NCBI RefSeq assembly: GCF_003987335.1
Contig: NZ_PIPK01000002.1
Location: forward strand, 248,001-312,000
Length of the DNA: 64,000 nt
Source of the DNA: Aliidiomarina maris
GTDB lineage: Bacteria; Pseudomonadota; Gammaproteobacteria; Enterobacterales; Alteromonadaceae
Direction: 5' to 3'
Shown: positions 8,767-18,286 of the stretch, piece after piece
Numbering within the stretch: the stretch's first letter is position 1
Layout: every line of letters begins with the position of its first letter
Program-made: the position numbers and the translations under genes
Notes under the pieces: generated by a model
What the model was told of the DNA's origin: nothing
The model's input: only the letters and a program-made list of their open reading frames with translations
The model's database searches: none

Positions 8767-10794
8767 ATGAAACTTAATCCACGTCAGCAACAAGCCGTTG
8801 AATATATCGCTGGTCCTTTATTGGTCCTGGCGGGTGCTGGCAGTGGTAAGACACGAGTGATTACGGAAAAAATTGCCTATTTGATCCGTCGCTGTGACTA
8901 CAAAGCCAAAGACATCGCCGCGGTGACCTTTACCAATAAAGCCGCTCGCGAAATGAAAGAGCGTATTCATCAAACCCTCGGTCGCCAAGCCTGTCGTGGC
9001 TTGCGCGTATCCACCTTTCATACCCTTGGGTTGGACATTATTCGACGTGAAACCAAAGCCCTTGGCATTAAGCCTGGCTTCTCTTTATTTGATGACCAAG
9101 ATTCACTCGCACTGCTTAAGGCGTTGACGGACGAAGATTTCGAAGTTGATAAAGCATGGCTTAAACTTGCGGTTAGCAAAATTAGCAACTGGAAAAACGA
9201 CATGTTGTCACCGGATGCCGTGCTAAGTAAGGCCGAAGGCGACGACGTCATATTCGCGCAAGTGTACGAAGCTTATCAGCGCCACTTGAAAGCTTATAAC
9301 GCTCTCGACTTCGACGACCTTATCTTGCTACCGACGCTATTATTACGCAGTCAAGCCGCCGTGCGCGAGCGCTGGCAAAAGCGTATTCGCTATTTGCTGG
9401 TGGATGAATACCAAGACACCAACACCAGCCAATATCAGTTGGTGAAGTTGCTGGTGGGCGCGCGCGCGCGCTTTACCGTTGTAGGCGACGATGACCAAAG
9501 TATTTACTCCTGGCGCGGCGCCCAGCCGAAAAACTTAGCGCTACTACAAACTGATTTTCCTAGCCTGCAAGTGGTTAAATTAGAGCAAAACTATCGCTCT
9601 ATGGAACGGATTCTAAAGTGCGCCAACATCTTGATTGATAACAACCCCCATGTATTTGAAAAGCGGCTGTTTTCTGACATGGGGTATGGCGACCCTTTGC
9701 GCGTTATTTTTGGTCGTAATGAAGAGAACGAAGCCGAGCGCGTGGTTGCTGAAATTGTTCGTGAACGGTTTTTATCGCGCACACGTTATGGTGATTACGC
9801 GATATTGTACCGCGGTAACCATCAGGCGCGGCTGTTTGAGAAAGCGCTGATGAATAACCGCATTCCTTACAAAATGACCGGCGGTCAGTCGTTCTTTGCC
9901 CGCGCCGAAATTAAAGACATCATGGCCTATTTAAGGCTCTTGGTGAACCCCGACGATGACAACGCATTCCTGCGCATTATCAACTTGCCACGCCGCGGTA
10001 TCGGCCCGCAAAACCTGGAGAAAATTGGCCAACTGGCGAATCAAGAACACGTGTCTATGTTCGCAGCTTGCCAAATTCACGGTTTAAAAACCTTGCTAAG
10101 CGCACCGGCTTACCATGCGGTGGAAAGCTTTGTTGGCTTAATCGAGCGCACCGCGCGCAAAGCAGCAGAGCCGGGTGTCGAAAGCGTGCAAGCAATTCGC
10201 GATCTGATTCAGTTTATTCAGTACGAAGCGTGGTTATTTGAAACCAGCCCAAGCCCAGCCGCGGCTGAAATGCGGATGAAAAACGTCAATGAACTGTATC
10301 GCTGGGTCAGTGACATGCTCAGTGACGAAGACGAAGCCGTCGATAACGAACCGCTAAGCCTGCAGCAAGCCGTGAGTAAGTTGATGTTGCGCGACATGCT
10401 ATCGCGCCAGGAAGACGACGAGGAAGGCGATCAAGTTCAGTTGATGACTCTACATGCGTCCAAAGGACTCGAGTTTCCCTATGTGTTTATGGTCGGTATG
10501 GAAGAAGGGCTGCTACCGCACCAGTCTAGTATTGATGAGCATAATATCGAGGAAGAACGTCGTTTGGCCTATGTGGGTATTACCCGCGCCCAACAGCGTT
10601 TAGTATTTACGTTAGCGCGTGAACGACGTCAGTATGGCGAAGTTATTCGCCCCGAGCCCAGCCGCTTTTTGTTTGAGTTACCCCAAGACGATGTGCAGTG
10701 GGAGGACCAACAGCCCAAGCTGTCGTTAGATGAGAAAAAACAACGCACTGCAAGTAATATCGCAGCGTTACGTAATCGACTAAAAGGCAGTTAG
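8767..10794 (+). CDS. rep: ATP-dependent DNA helicase Rep
   Basis: Superfamily 1A 3'-5' helicase of 675 residues, the usual length of Rep. Motif I is AGAGSGKT at residues 22-29, motif II DEYQDTN at about 212, motif [16 protein letters not shown], motif [11 protein letters not shown] and motif VI VGITRAQ. Rep lacks the long C-terminal extension of UvrD, and the opening [13 protein letters not shown] is typical of Rep rather than UvrD. It acts as an accessory replicative helicase removing protein roadblocks. The gene stands alone, divergent from ubiK, and overlaps the convergent GGDEF/EAL gene by 4 bases. Confidence 0.95.
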   Translation: MKLNPRQQQAVEYIAGPLLVLAGAGSGKTRVITEKIAYLIRRCDYKAKDIAAVTFTNKAAREMKERIHQTLGRQACRGLRVSTFHTLGLDIIRRETKALGIKPGFSLFDDQDSLALLKALTDEDFEVDKAWLKLAVSKISNWKNDMLSPDAVLSKAEGDDVIFAQVYEAYQRHLKAYNALDFDDLILLPTLLLRSQAAVRERWQKRIRYLLVDEYQDTNTSQYQLVKLLVGARARFTVVGDDDQSIYSWRGAQPKNLALLQTDFPSLQVVKLEQNYRSMERILKCANILIDNNPHVFEKRLFSDMGYGDPLRVIFGRNEENEAERVVAEIVRERFLSRTRYGDYAILYRGNHQARLFEKALMNNRIPYKMTGGQSFFARAEIKDIMAYLRLLVNPDDDNAFLRIINLPRRGIGPQNLEKIGQLANQEHVSMFAACQIHGLKTLLSAPAYHAVESFVGLIERTARKAAEPGVESVQAIRDLIQFIQYEAWLFETSPSPAAAEMRMKNVNELYRWVSDMLSDEDEAVDNEPLSLQQAVSKLMLRDMLSRQEDDEEGDQVQLMTLHASKGLEFPYVFMVGMEEGLLPHQSSIDEHNIEEERRLAYVGITRAQQRLVFTLARERRQYGEVIRPEPSRFLFELPQDDVQWEDQQPKLSLDEKKQRTASNIAALRNRLKGS

Positions 10795-13418
10795 CCGGCC
10801 TTACCTTGGACGTCGCGCTTGGTGACATTGACTTCAATGCACGCCGGTTCGCTTAACAAATTTCCCTGCCCGTGATGCACCCCTAAACCGCGTAATTGCT
10901 TGAGTAACACTTTTGACTCAATACCTTCTGCAATCAACTGGATAGAAAGCTCCTCACATAAGGTCACTACATGCCGAACCATAGCGCGAGCGCGTGCTTT
11001 GTTCGCTGTTTGGCTCACGAAGCGGCGATCTAATTTAATGAAATCAAAGGGGAAATTGTAAATAAACTGCAGTGGCCCAGAACCACGCCCAAAATCATCC
11101 AACGCCAGTTTAAAACCCGCGTCATGTAAGCGGCGTAAACCAGCCAAAATGCGTTTGCCGTCACAACGCAACAGGCTCTGCTCATCAAATTCGAGCACAA
11201 TATTATGTGCTGGCACCGAGAGGGCAGCCAAAGACTCTTCTAGCTGCTTTAAGTACCGGTAACTAAGCAAGTGCTGCGTCGATAAGTTGAAATGTATACG
11301 ACAGCGTTGCGCGGAAATATCTGCCGCTAAGGTTTCGTCCACGTCCGCTGGGAGCTCATGCAACAATTGCTGACAGCGGGCGATGACCCATAAATCGATA
11401 CGTACAATGGCACCTGAATGCTCCGCTGATTCAATAAAGCTACTGGGTGAAAGTAACTCATCACCTCGCTTCCAACGTAGCAGCAATTCATGACCTTCCA
11501 GCGCATTGCTGTCGAGATTATAAATAGGCTGGTACCAGAGCTTAAAATCTTTGTGCAGCTGAGCGCTTCGCAACGCGGATTCTTTCGATACCGCCGCAAC
11601 TAAACCATGGCGTATGGTTTCGTCAAATATCACATATTGACCGCGTCCACCGTTCTTCGCTTCATACATGGCGGCATCAGCGTCGCGTAATAAACGATCG
11701 ACGCTTTCTTTGTTGGGTCGGCTGACTGCAATACCGATACTGGCGCCGGAAAAATGCTCTTGGTCGTCCAAACAGAATGGTTCGCGCATCGCTTCGATAA
11801 TCGTTTCAGCGACATGCTTTGCTTGCTCGATATCGCGTAACTTATCTATCAAGATGACGAACTCGTCACCACCAATGCGCGCGATTAAATCGGATTGCTG
11901 GACTGCAGCGCGCAAGCGCTGGCTCACCTCAAGCAAAAACTGGTCGCCTGCTGAGTGACCCAAAGTGTCATTAATATTTTTGAAACGGTCTAAGTCGATA
12001 AACAGCACCGCAAAGCGTGATTTTTGTTTCGCCTGCCGGCTAATGGCTGCGCTCACGCGCTCGGTGAACATTGCCCGGTTCGGTAGGCCAGTCAAGTTAT
12101 CATGGTGCGCATCGTAATACAGGCGTTCCTCAATTTTTTTGCGCCGCTCAATTTCTTCAACCAATTCCTCGGTACGTTCGGCAATGCGCTTTTCCAGGAA
12201 TATATTGGCGCGCGCTAACTTTTCCGCCGAGCGTCGACGCTCAATAGCCACCGCAACGTGTTGTGATACGAAATTTAAAAGCTCAAGATCGTCGCGGTTG
12301 TAGGTTTGCTCGTCGTCATAAATTTGCACTGCGAGAACACCAAACACATCACCGTTAAGCATCAGCGGTGAGCCTAACCATTGGCGCGGCATCGCACCCA
12401 AATCACCGCTACTGACAATATCACCGCGCGCTAGCAGGCGTTCACGCTCATGATGGTCAATCATAATAGCCTTACCATGGCGTAAAACGTACTCCGTCAT
12501 GCCTTTGCGTAAACGGCGCTGCTTGGCTTGATGATCGTTTTCATCGACATAGTAAGGAAAGTAGACCTGCTGCCCATTCTCAGTCAGCAGTGCGACATAA
12601 AAGTTGTCGGCTTGTACTAACTTTTTAATTTGCCGGTGCAAGGCACTGTAAAAGCTATGCATGTCCTCTGAGCTATTGGTCAGCTCCGATATAGCAAATA
12701 GCACAGAGGTTTGTAATTCGGCCTTTTCACGTACCGTAATTTCTTTCAACAAGTCTTCGTTGGTGATGCGTAGTTCAGCAGTTTGGCGCTTGATCTCGGC
12801 CTGCATCAATGCACGTTGACGGAAGCGGTCAAGGGAGTTGACCACGTGTTGCGACACGAACATTAAAAGCTCAAGGTCGTGTTCACTGTAACGCACAGTT
12901 TCTTTGTAGCTCTGCACCACCATAGCGCCAATGACCTGTTCGCCAGATAAAAGCGGCACACCAAGCCAATCGATGCCAATGGACCCCATCATATCGATCT
13001 CACCGCTGTCTTCGAGCTCACGGAATCTTTCTTTGGTCAGGAGCTGAGGCTCACCTGTGCGCAGTACATATCCGGTCATACCGCGCTTAAGTTTTTCAGC
13101 GGGCATCCGACATACTATATCGATGCTGTCGTATTCGTCGACGAAGTACGGAAATTCAACCGTGTCACTGTCGGCATCGTAGAGGCAAATATAGAAGTTA
13201 TTGGCGGCCATCAGCTCGCCGATAATGCTGTGGACCGAAGCGTACAATTGATTCATGTCACGCACAGACGCCGCAAGTTCAGAAATTCTGAACAGCGCCT
13301 TTTGAACCACCTCTGCTTGGCGGTACTTGTGGGTGAGAAACTTGAGGCGTTCAATCACTTTTTGCTGACGCGCAAAAGTGTCTTGTTGGCTCTCAATTAT
13401 GTCAACGCTTGGCATCAA
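10791..13418 (-). CDS. GAF-GAF-GGDEF-EAL cyclic-di-GMP protein
   Basis: Soluble cyclic-di-GMP signalling protein of 875 residues. Two GAF domains lie at about 35-195 and 240-395, and both contain similar ligand-pocket segments (MTGYVLR, MTEYVLR). A coiled-coil linker precedes a GGDEF domain with intact [11 protein letters not shown], so cyclase activity is possible. The C-terminal EAL domain has EGHELLLRW where EALLRW is usual, but keeps the DDFG and AEGIE motifs, so phosphodiesterase activity is plausible but uncertain. No transmembrane segment is visible. The gene is monocistronic and convergent with rep. Confidence 0.9.
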   Translation of the reverse strand: MMPSVDIIESQQDTFARQQKVIERLKFLTHKYRQAEVVQKALFRISELAASVRDMNQLYASVHSIIGELMAANNFYICLYDADSDTVEFPYFVDEYDSIDIVCRMPAEKLKRGMTGYVLRTGEPQLLTKERFRELEDSGEIDMMGSIGIDWLGVPLLSGEQVIGAMVVQSYKETVRYSEHDLELLMFVSQHVVNSLDRFRQRALMQAEIKRQTAELRITNEDLLKEITVREKAELQTSVLFAISELTNSSEDMHSFYSALHRQIKKLVQADNFYVALLTENGQQVYFPYYVDENDHQAKQRRLRKGMTEYVLRHGKAIMIDHHERERLLARGDIVSSGDLGAMPRQWLGSPLMLNGDVFGVLAVQIYDDEQTYNRDDLELLNFVSQHVAVAIERRRSAEKLARANIFLEKRIAERTEELVEEIERRKKIEERLYYDAHHDNLTGLPNRAMFTERVSAAISRQAKQKSRFAVLFIDLDRFKNINDTLGHSAGDQFLLEVSQRLRAAVQQSDLIARIGGDEFVILIDKLRDIEQAKHVAETIIEAMREPFCLDDQEHFSGASIGIAVSRPNKESVDRLLRDADAAMYEAKNGGRGQYVIFDETIRHGLVAAVSKESALRSAQLHKDFKLWYQPIYNLDSNALEGHELLLRWKRGDELLSPSSFIESAEHSGAIVRIDLWVIARCQQLLHELPADVDETLAADISAQRCRIHFNLSTQHLLSYRYLKQLEESLAALSVPAHNIVLEFDEQSLLRCDGKRILAGLRRLHDAGFKLALDDFGRGSGPLQFIYNFPFDFIKLDRRFVSQTANKARARAMVRHVVTLCEELSIQLIAEGIESKVLLKQLRGLGVHHGQGNLLSEPACIEVNVTKRDVQGKAG

Positions 13419-13539
13419 TTGTATTTGTTATAAAATTATTAGTACAAATTAACATACACGAAAACGCTAATAGACGCCATAGCTTCTAACAAAACAAGTG
13501 ATGTTGTTGATTTAATGTAATATATAGTTTTAAAAGCAT

Positions 13540-13568
13540 AAAAAACGGCCTCTAAAGGCCGTTTTTTT
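13540..13568 (-). terminator. intrinsic terminator after cytochrome c5 gene
   Basis: ACGGCC-TCTAAA-GGCCGT hairpin with A-tract on one side and T-tract on the other, so it can act in both directions. It lies 15 bp beyond the cytochrome c5 stop codon, on the minus strand. Confidence 0.85.
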
Positions 13569-13582
13569 GTATGAGGTTTGAC

Positions 13583-14008
13583 TTATAAACCCGCAATCAT
13601 GTGCTCAATAGCAGCTTCGATTTCTTCGTCGCTACAGTTACCACAACCACCGCGTGGTGGCATCGCATTAAAGCCATTGATTGAATGCTCTAGTAATACT
13701 GCCATGCCTTGAGGTAAACGATCTTCCCAATCACCTGCATTACCTTTACGTGGCGCGCCTAGTACACCACCTGCGTGACATGCAGCACATGCCTGGTTGT
13801 AAACAGCCTCACCTGAGCGAGTACCGCCAGATTGAGCCGCAGACGCAGATTGCTGGCCTGCTTCGCTAGCTAAGCGTACCTGGCCTGAAGGCTTGATACG
13901 ATCAGCAATGCTTGAAGAGTCTGATGCCACAGCAACGCCGCCCGCTAAGACAGCACCCGCTACTAACGCAACAACCGCTTTCCAGTTTAATAATGTAGAT
14001 ACTTTCAC
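13583..14008 (-). CDS. cytochrome c5 family monoheme protein
   Basis: Periplasmic c-type cytochrome of 141 residues. The signal peptide or anchor (about 9-29) is followed by a low-complexity Ser/Ala/Gln linker and a cytochrome c domain. The heme motif is CAACH (about residues 74-78). The axial Met lies in NAMPPRGGC, and two further Cys (GGCGNC) near the C-terminus form the disulfide pattern typical of cytochrome c5. Its role is periplasmic electron transfer. It is a single gene with its own terminator and about 190 bp of upstream sequence. Confidence 0.9.
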   Translation of the reverse strand: MKVSTLLNWKAVVALVAGAVLAGGVAVASDSSSIADRIKPSGQVRLASEAGQQSASAAQSGGTRSGEAVYNQACAACHAGGVLGAPRKGNAGDWEDRLPQGMAVLLEHSINGFNAMPPRGGCGNCSDEEIEAAIEHMIAGL

Positions 14009-14196
14009 AGTGTACTCCTGGGTTACCCATCTGCGGCACAGCTTTGAGCGTCAACGGACACGTGCGATGATGCCGCTAATTTAAAATCATCTGCCCCGAT
14101 TATAGCCACAATTTAGCAGAGGTTAAATAGCAACGCCCTGCTACTTTTCATAATACCGCTAGCATAGCAAAAAGATCACTGTGTTAAACTAGGCGT

Positions 14197-15267
14197 ATGA
14201 GCGATTCAAACCGTAAAATAGCTTTACTTGATCTAGATGCGTTTTTCGCCTCGGTCGAAGTGCTGCGCGACCCAAATTTAGCCGATGTCCCCTTTGCGGT
14301 GGGCGGTGGCGGCGAGCGTGGGGTGGTCGCTACGGCGAATTATCTGGCGCGCAAATTTGGTGTGCGCAGCGCAATGCCTGGTCATCAGGCACGTAAGCTA
14401 TGCCCGCAGTTAATCTTTGTAAAACCTGATATGGCCGCTTACAAAGAAACATCGCTGCGCATCCAGCAGCGCCTATTAAGTATTACTCCGCATATGGAAC
14501 CAGCCTCGATTGACGAATTCTATCTTGACCTTACCGACAACACACTTTGCCAAGGCAGTGCATCGCGTACCGTTGAGATGATCCGCGCTGAGCTGCGTCA
14601 AATGGGAACACCTGCTTCAGCGGGTATTTCAAATCAGAAAATGGTGGCAAAAATCGCGTCTGAAGAGCGCAAGCCGGACGGCCAGTTTGTGGTCGAGCCC
14701 GCTCAAGTTTATGCTTATATTGCGCAATTACCGCTGCAGAAAATTCCTGGTATTGGGCCGAAAAGTTTGGCCCGCTTACAACATGCTGGCTTGCACCTTG
14801 GTGCAGATGTGCAACTTAGTGAGTTAGGTCAATTACAAGCCTTACTAGGTGATAAAGCTGGCTATATTTTGCATCAACGCTGCCAGGGCATCGACCCGCG
14901 ACAGGTGGTCACCACCAGTGTACGCAAAAGCGTTGGTACGGAAGAAACCTTGCGCCAGGATTTGCAATCATTACGCGCCGTTGAGCAATTCACCGAGCGC
15001 GAACTATTGCCTTCGTTAAAACGCCGCTTAAAGGTAAGCCGCTGGCAAGACGCAAAAATCAAGACCCAAACCGTTAAGCTCAAGTTCAACGACTTTCAAC
15101 AAACAACGGTGTCACGCGCAAGTAACCGCATTTCACCGTCTATTTTTTATGCACTACTACGTGAGGCTTGGGACCGCCGTAAAGGCCGTGGCGTGCGCTT
15201 AATTGGTATAAGCGTCACCCTGCCTGACCCCGATTCGGCGAAACAGTTGGAACTTGAGCTGGAATGA
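14197..15267 (+). CDS. dinB: DNA polymerase IV
   Basis: Y-family translesion polymerase of 356 residues, normal length for DinB. Catalytic acidic residues are visible in ALLDLDAFFASVEV near the N-terminus and SIDEFYLD near residue 103. The steric region VATANYLARKFGV and helix-hairpin-helix segment IPGIGPKSLARL are present, followed by the little-finger domain. The final residues QLELELE resemble a beta-clamp binding tail (QLxLxL). I do not see a convincing LexA box in the 188 bp upstream. It is monocistronic. Confidence 0.94.
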   Translation: MSDSNRKIALLDLDAFFASVEVLRDPNLADVPFAVGGGGERGVVATANYLARKFGVRSAMPGHQARKLCPQLIFVKPDMAAYKETSLRIQQRLLSITPHMEPASIDEFYLDLTDNTLCQGSASRTVEMIRAELRQMGTPASAGISNQKMVAKIASEERKPDGQFVVEPAQVYAYIAQLPLQKIPGIGPKSLARLQHAGLHLGADVQLSELGQLQALLGDKAGYILHQRCQGIDPRQVVTTSVRKSVGTEETLRQDLQSLRAVEQFTERELLPSLKRRLKVSRWQDAKIKTQTVKLKFNDFQQTTVSRASNRISPSIFYALLREAWDRRKGRGVRLIGISVTLPDPDSAKQLELELE

Positions 15268-15345
15268 CCGACTGGTCGGCTATTGCACAGCTGGCAGCTA
15301 TGCTAAGCTTGCGCGCCTATATTACTTATCCTTTGCAGCCTAGCT

Positions 15346-16503
15346 ATGAAACTCATTCTAAAACTAATCGCGGGTATCGCGGGCGGGGTCTTAATCGGGT
15401 TATTTGCACCTGAGTGGATCAACCGTATTTTGCTCACCTTCCAAGGTTTATTCAGCGAATTACTAACCTTTACCATTCCGCTACTTATTTTCTTTTTTAT
15501 CACCAGCGGCATTGCCAACTTACCGCAAAACTCTGCCAATCTGCTGGGTCGTACGTTGGCTATTGCGTATGGCTCAACGGTGATTGCTGGCACCATCGCC
15601 TACTTTATTACCGCCGCAATCGTGCCGGGCTTAAGTGCTGTGGGCGGCGCCAGCGGCGAAGTCGGTAGCCATAACGTACTCCCGTTTTTGACCTTAGAAA
15701 TTCCCCCCTTATTCGGGGTGATGTCAGCCCTCGCTGCTGCATTTATTTTTGGTTTAGGTATGACGGCATTGCGCGCAAAAATGCTGCACCAGGCAGCAGA
15801 CGAAGGCCGCGATATCATTGAAAAATTGCTCACCAAAGTGATTATTCCGTTGCTACCAATCTATATTGCAGGGGTCTTTGCCGACTTAGCATTGTCTGGC
15901 ACTGTGTTCAGCACCTTACAAACCTTTGGTGTTATCTTACTGCTTGCGGTCGCGATGCATTGGCTGTGGCTGACGATTATGTTTGTCGTGACTGGCCTTG
16001 CCACCGGGCAATCGCCTATCGCACTACTCAAGAATATGCTGCCGGCTTATTTCACTGCACTTGGCACCATGTCCAGCGCGGCAACGATTCCAGTGACATT
16101 GCAAGCCACGCGCTCGAATGGCGTGAGTAAGCGTATCGCCGACTTTACCATTCCGTTATGTGCCACCACCCATTTGTCAGGGTCTATTATTACCATTACC
16201 ACCTGCGCGATTGCCGTCATGGCGATGCGTGAAGGGCTTAGCATTCCTGCCTTTACCGAGGTATTACCATTTATTTTGATGCTCGGTGTGGTGATGTTGG
16301 CCGCGCCAGGGGTGCCCGGTGGTGCAGTGATGTCAGCGCTTGGTTTGTTAACCAGTATGCTTGGCTTCGGCGAAGCCGCCGTTGCCTTGATGATAGCGCT
16401 ATATATGGCGCAGGATAGTTTGGGCACCGCGTGTAATGTCACCGGTGACGGTGCGATTTCGCTATGGGTGGACAAATTTGCCAAGGACGCGAAAGCCGAT
16501 TAA
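15346..16503 (+). CDS. dicarboxylate/amino acid:cation symporter
   Basis: Multi-pass transporter of the DAACS family (GltP/DctA fold), 385 residues. About eight hydrophobic helices and two re-entrant loops are recognisable. The Ser-rich hairpin motif MSSAATIPVTL and the later CATTHLSGS segment are diagnostic substrate-binding elements. It imports glutamate, aspartate, serine/threonine or C4-dicarboxylates with Na+ or H+; the exact substrate cannot be read. It is somewhat shorter than GltP (about 430). It is monocistronic between dinB and purE. Confidence 0.88.
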   Translation: MKLILKLIAGIAGGVLIGLFAPEWINRILLTFQGLFSELLTFTIPLLIFFFITSGIANLPQNSANLLGRTLAIAYGSTVIAGTIAYFITAAIVPGLSAVGGASGEVGSHNVLPFLTLEIPPLFGVMSALAAAFIFGLGMTALRAKMLHQAADEGRDIIEKLLTKVIIPLLPIYIAGVFADLALSGTVFSTLQTFGVILLLAVAMHWLWLTIMFVVTGLATGQSPIALLKNMLPAYFTALGTMSSAATIPVTLQATRSNGVSKRIADFTIPLCATTHLSGSIITITTCAIAVMAMREGLSIPAFTEVLPFILMLGVVMLAAPGVPGGAVMSALGLLTSMLGFGEAAVALMIALYMAQDSLGTACNVTGDGAISLWVDKFAKDAKAD

Positions 16504-16579
16504 GCGGTGCGCTTGTGCAATATTTCTGCTAAAATCCAGCGCTTTTCGAACTCTGTGAAAAGTAACCCGATAGGTGTGA

Positions 16580-17068
16580 ATGATGGCTTCTGTACTGATT
16601 TTAATGGGCTCACAATCTGATTGGCCAACCATGCGTAATGCAGCCTCTATGCTGGAAGACTTGGGCGTAAGCTGGGAAGCTCGTGTAGTTTCAGCCCACC
16701 GCACGCCTGACTTGCTAGAAGCCAGCATGCGCGAAGCCGAACAAGGCGATGTCCGTGTGGTGATTGCCGGTGCCGGTGGCGCCGCGCACCTGCCGGGTAT
16801 GCTGGCAGCATTTACACACTTGCCAGTATTTGGGGTGCCAGTGCAGAGCCGCACGCTAAAAGGGCTTGATAGCCTACTTTCAATTGTGCAAATGCCGAAA
16901 GGCGTCGCGGTGGGTACCTTAGCCATTGGCGAAGCCGGTGCCGCGAACGCAGGTCTCCTTGCGGCCCAAGTCATCGGCACCACTGAAGCCAGTGTCGCTG
17001 ACGCCGTTAAGCAATTTCGCGCCCAGCAGCGCGATAAAGTGATGCAAAATTCAAACTTGGAGTTGTAG
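16580..17068 (+). CDS. purE: N5-carboxyaminoimidazole ribonucleotide mutase
   Basis: Class I PurE of purine biosynthesis, 162 residues, converting N5-CAIR to CAIR. Motifs include [10 protein letters not shown] near the N-terminus with the catalytic Ser/Asp region, SAHRTP, and [12 protein letters not shown]. It is followed 2 bp later by purK, the standard pair. Two adjacent ATGs (MMAS) are possible starts. No clear PurR operator was found upstream. Confidence 0.96.
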   Translation: MMASVLILMGSQSDWPTMRNAASMLEDLGVSWEARVVSAHRTPDLLEASMREAEQGDVRVVIAGAGGAAHLPGMLAAFTHLPVFGVPVQSRTLKGLDSLLSIVQMPKGVAVGTLAIGEAGAANAGLLAAQVIGTTEASVADAVKQFRAQQRDKVMQNSNLEL

Positions 17069-17070
17069 GC

Positions 17071-18156
17071 GTGAATATTCTCATTCTAGGTAATGGTCAA
17101 CTGGGGCAAATGTTGGGGCGTGCGGCTATCCATTACGGCCATGCCTGCTTATTGGTCGACACTAAAACCGACCAAGTGATGCCAGTCGCTAGCTACCAGG
17201 CCTTAGATATGACGATTGAATCTGCCACAGCATGGGCTGACGTGGTCAGTTGGGAACACGAACAATTACAACCCGCCCACGTCGATATTTGCGCAGACAA
17301 GTTTTTGTCACCACCAAGTGAAATCTTGAAATTGACTGACCGTCAGTTAGAGAAACAATTGTGTGATGATTTAGGCCTCGCTACCTCACCATGGTTTGCA
17401 TTTAGCCACCAAGCAGAGCTTGAATCGGGCTTGAGCGACAGTGACCAAGCTTGGGTTGTCAAAGCCGCTCAGGGCGGTTATGACGGACGTAGCCAGTGGC
17501 GCTACAAGCCGAATGAGGCTACCAACTTTCGCTTCCACGAGGCGGGTGCGCAGCCTGGCATTGCTGAGCACATGATAGATTTTAACTGCGAAGTATCTAT
17601 TGTGGGAGCGCGTAACCAAGTTGGGCATACCTGTTGCTTGCCGCTGGTAGAAAATATTCATCGCGAAGGCATTTTAAGCCATACCTTTGCGCTCTTAAGC
17701 GAATTACCCGAGCACTTGCAAAGCCAAGCTGAGCACGCATTTGTGCAAATCACCGAGGCGCTGCACTATGTTGGCACCTTGGCGATTGAGTTTTTTGTCG
17801 TCGGTGAAGGCTCCCAAGCCCGCTTACTGATCAACGAAATTGCACCGCGCGTTCACAATTCAGGTCATTGGAGTATGACCGGCAGTAGCTGTGATCAGTT
17901 TGACCTGCATATTCGGGCTCTCACTGCGACACCGTTTCCTGCCAGTTTAACCCCGCGCCCAACTGTGATGCTGAATGTTATCGGCGTACCGAGTATCCCC
18001 AGCCACCTGTGGCCGAGTGACGCAGACCCACATTGGTATGGCAAAGATGCGCGGCCGGGACGCAAAGTTGGTCATGTGAATTGGCTTACTTGTAGCCGTG
18101 CCGAAGCACAAGCATTTGTCGATCGCGAACAAGCCAACGTGCAACAGCTTGCTTAA
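17071..18156 (+). CDS. purK: N5-carboxyaminoimidazole ribonucleotide synthase
   Basis: ATP-grasp enzyme of 361 residues that makes N5-CAIR from AIR, bicarbonate and ATP, handing it to PurE. It starts with GTG 2 bp after purE. The N-terminal GNGQLGQML motif, the ATP-grasp lysine segment VVKAAQGGYDGRSQW and the late INEIAPRVHNSGHW motif are diagnostic. A strong intrinsic terminator follows about 90 bp downstream. Confidence 0.96.
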   Translation: MNILILGNGQLGQMLGRAAIHYGHACLLVDTKTDQVMPVASYQALDMTIESATAWADVVSWEHEQLQPAHVDICADKFLSPPSEILKLTDRQLEKQLCDDLGLATSPWFAFSHQAELESGLSDSDQAWVVKAAQGGYDGRSQWRYKPNEATNFRFHEAGAQPGIAEHMIDFNCEVSIVGARNQVGHTCCLPLVENIHREGILSHTFALLSELPEHLQSQAEHAFVQITEALHYVGTLAIEFFVVGEGSQARLLINEIAPRVHNSGHWSMTGSSCDQFDLHIRALTATPFPASLTPRPTVMLNVIGVPSIPSHLWPSDADPHWYGKDARPGRKVGHVNWLTCSRAEAQAFVDREQANVQQLA

Positions 18157-18245
18157 GCCCAGCGCTTAAGGAATTAACGCACAAACTTGCAAATTTTTAC
18201 AGAGCAGCTAAACCTTTCGGTAATGCCGAACGTTTATACAAAGCT

Positions 18246-18269
18246 GGCAGGGTATTTCCTGCCTTTTTT
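18246..18269 (+). terminator. intrinsic terminator after purEK
   Basis: GGCAGG-GTATTT-CCTGCC stem-loop followed by six T. It lies 90 bp after purK and 18 bp before the next start codon, so it ends the purEK transcript. Confidence 0.88.
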
Positions 18270-18286
18270 GTCTTTAACAGGTATCT

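Noticed and set aside
14009-14196. Possible LexA box before dinB
   Set aside because: No sequence close to CTGT-N8-ACAG was found in the intergenic region.
16504-16579. Possible PurR operator before purE
   Set aside because: No palindrome resembling the PurR consensus was found.
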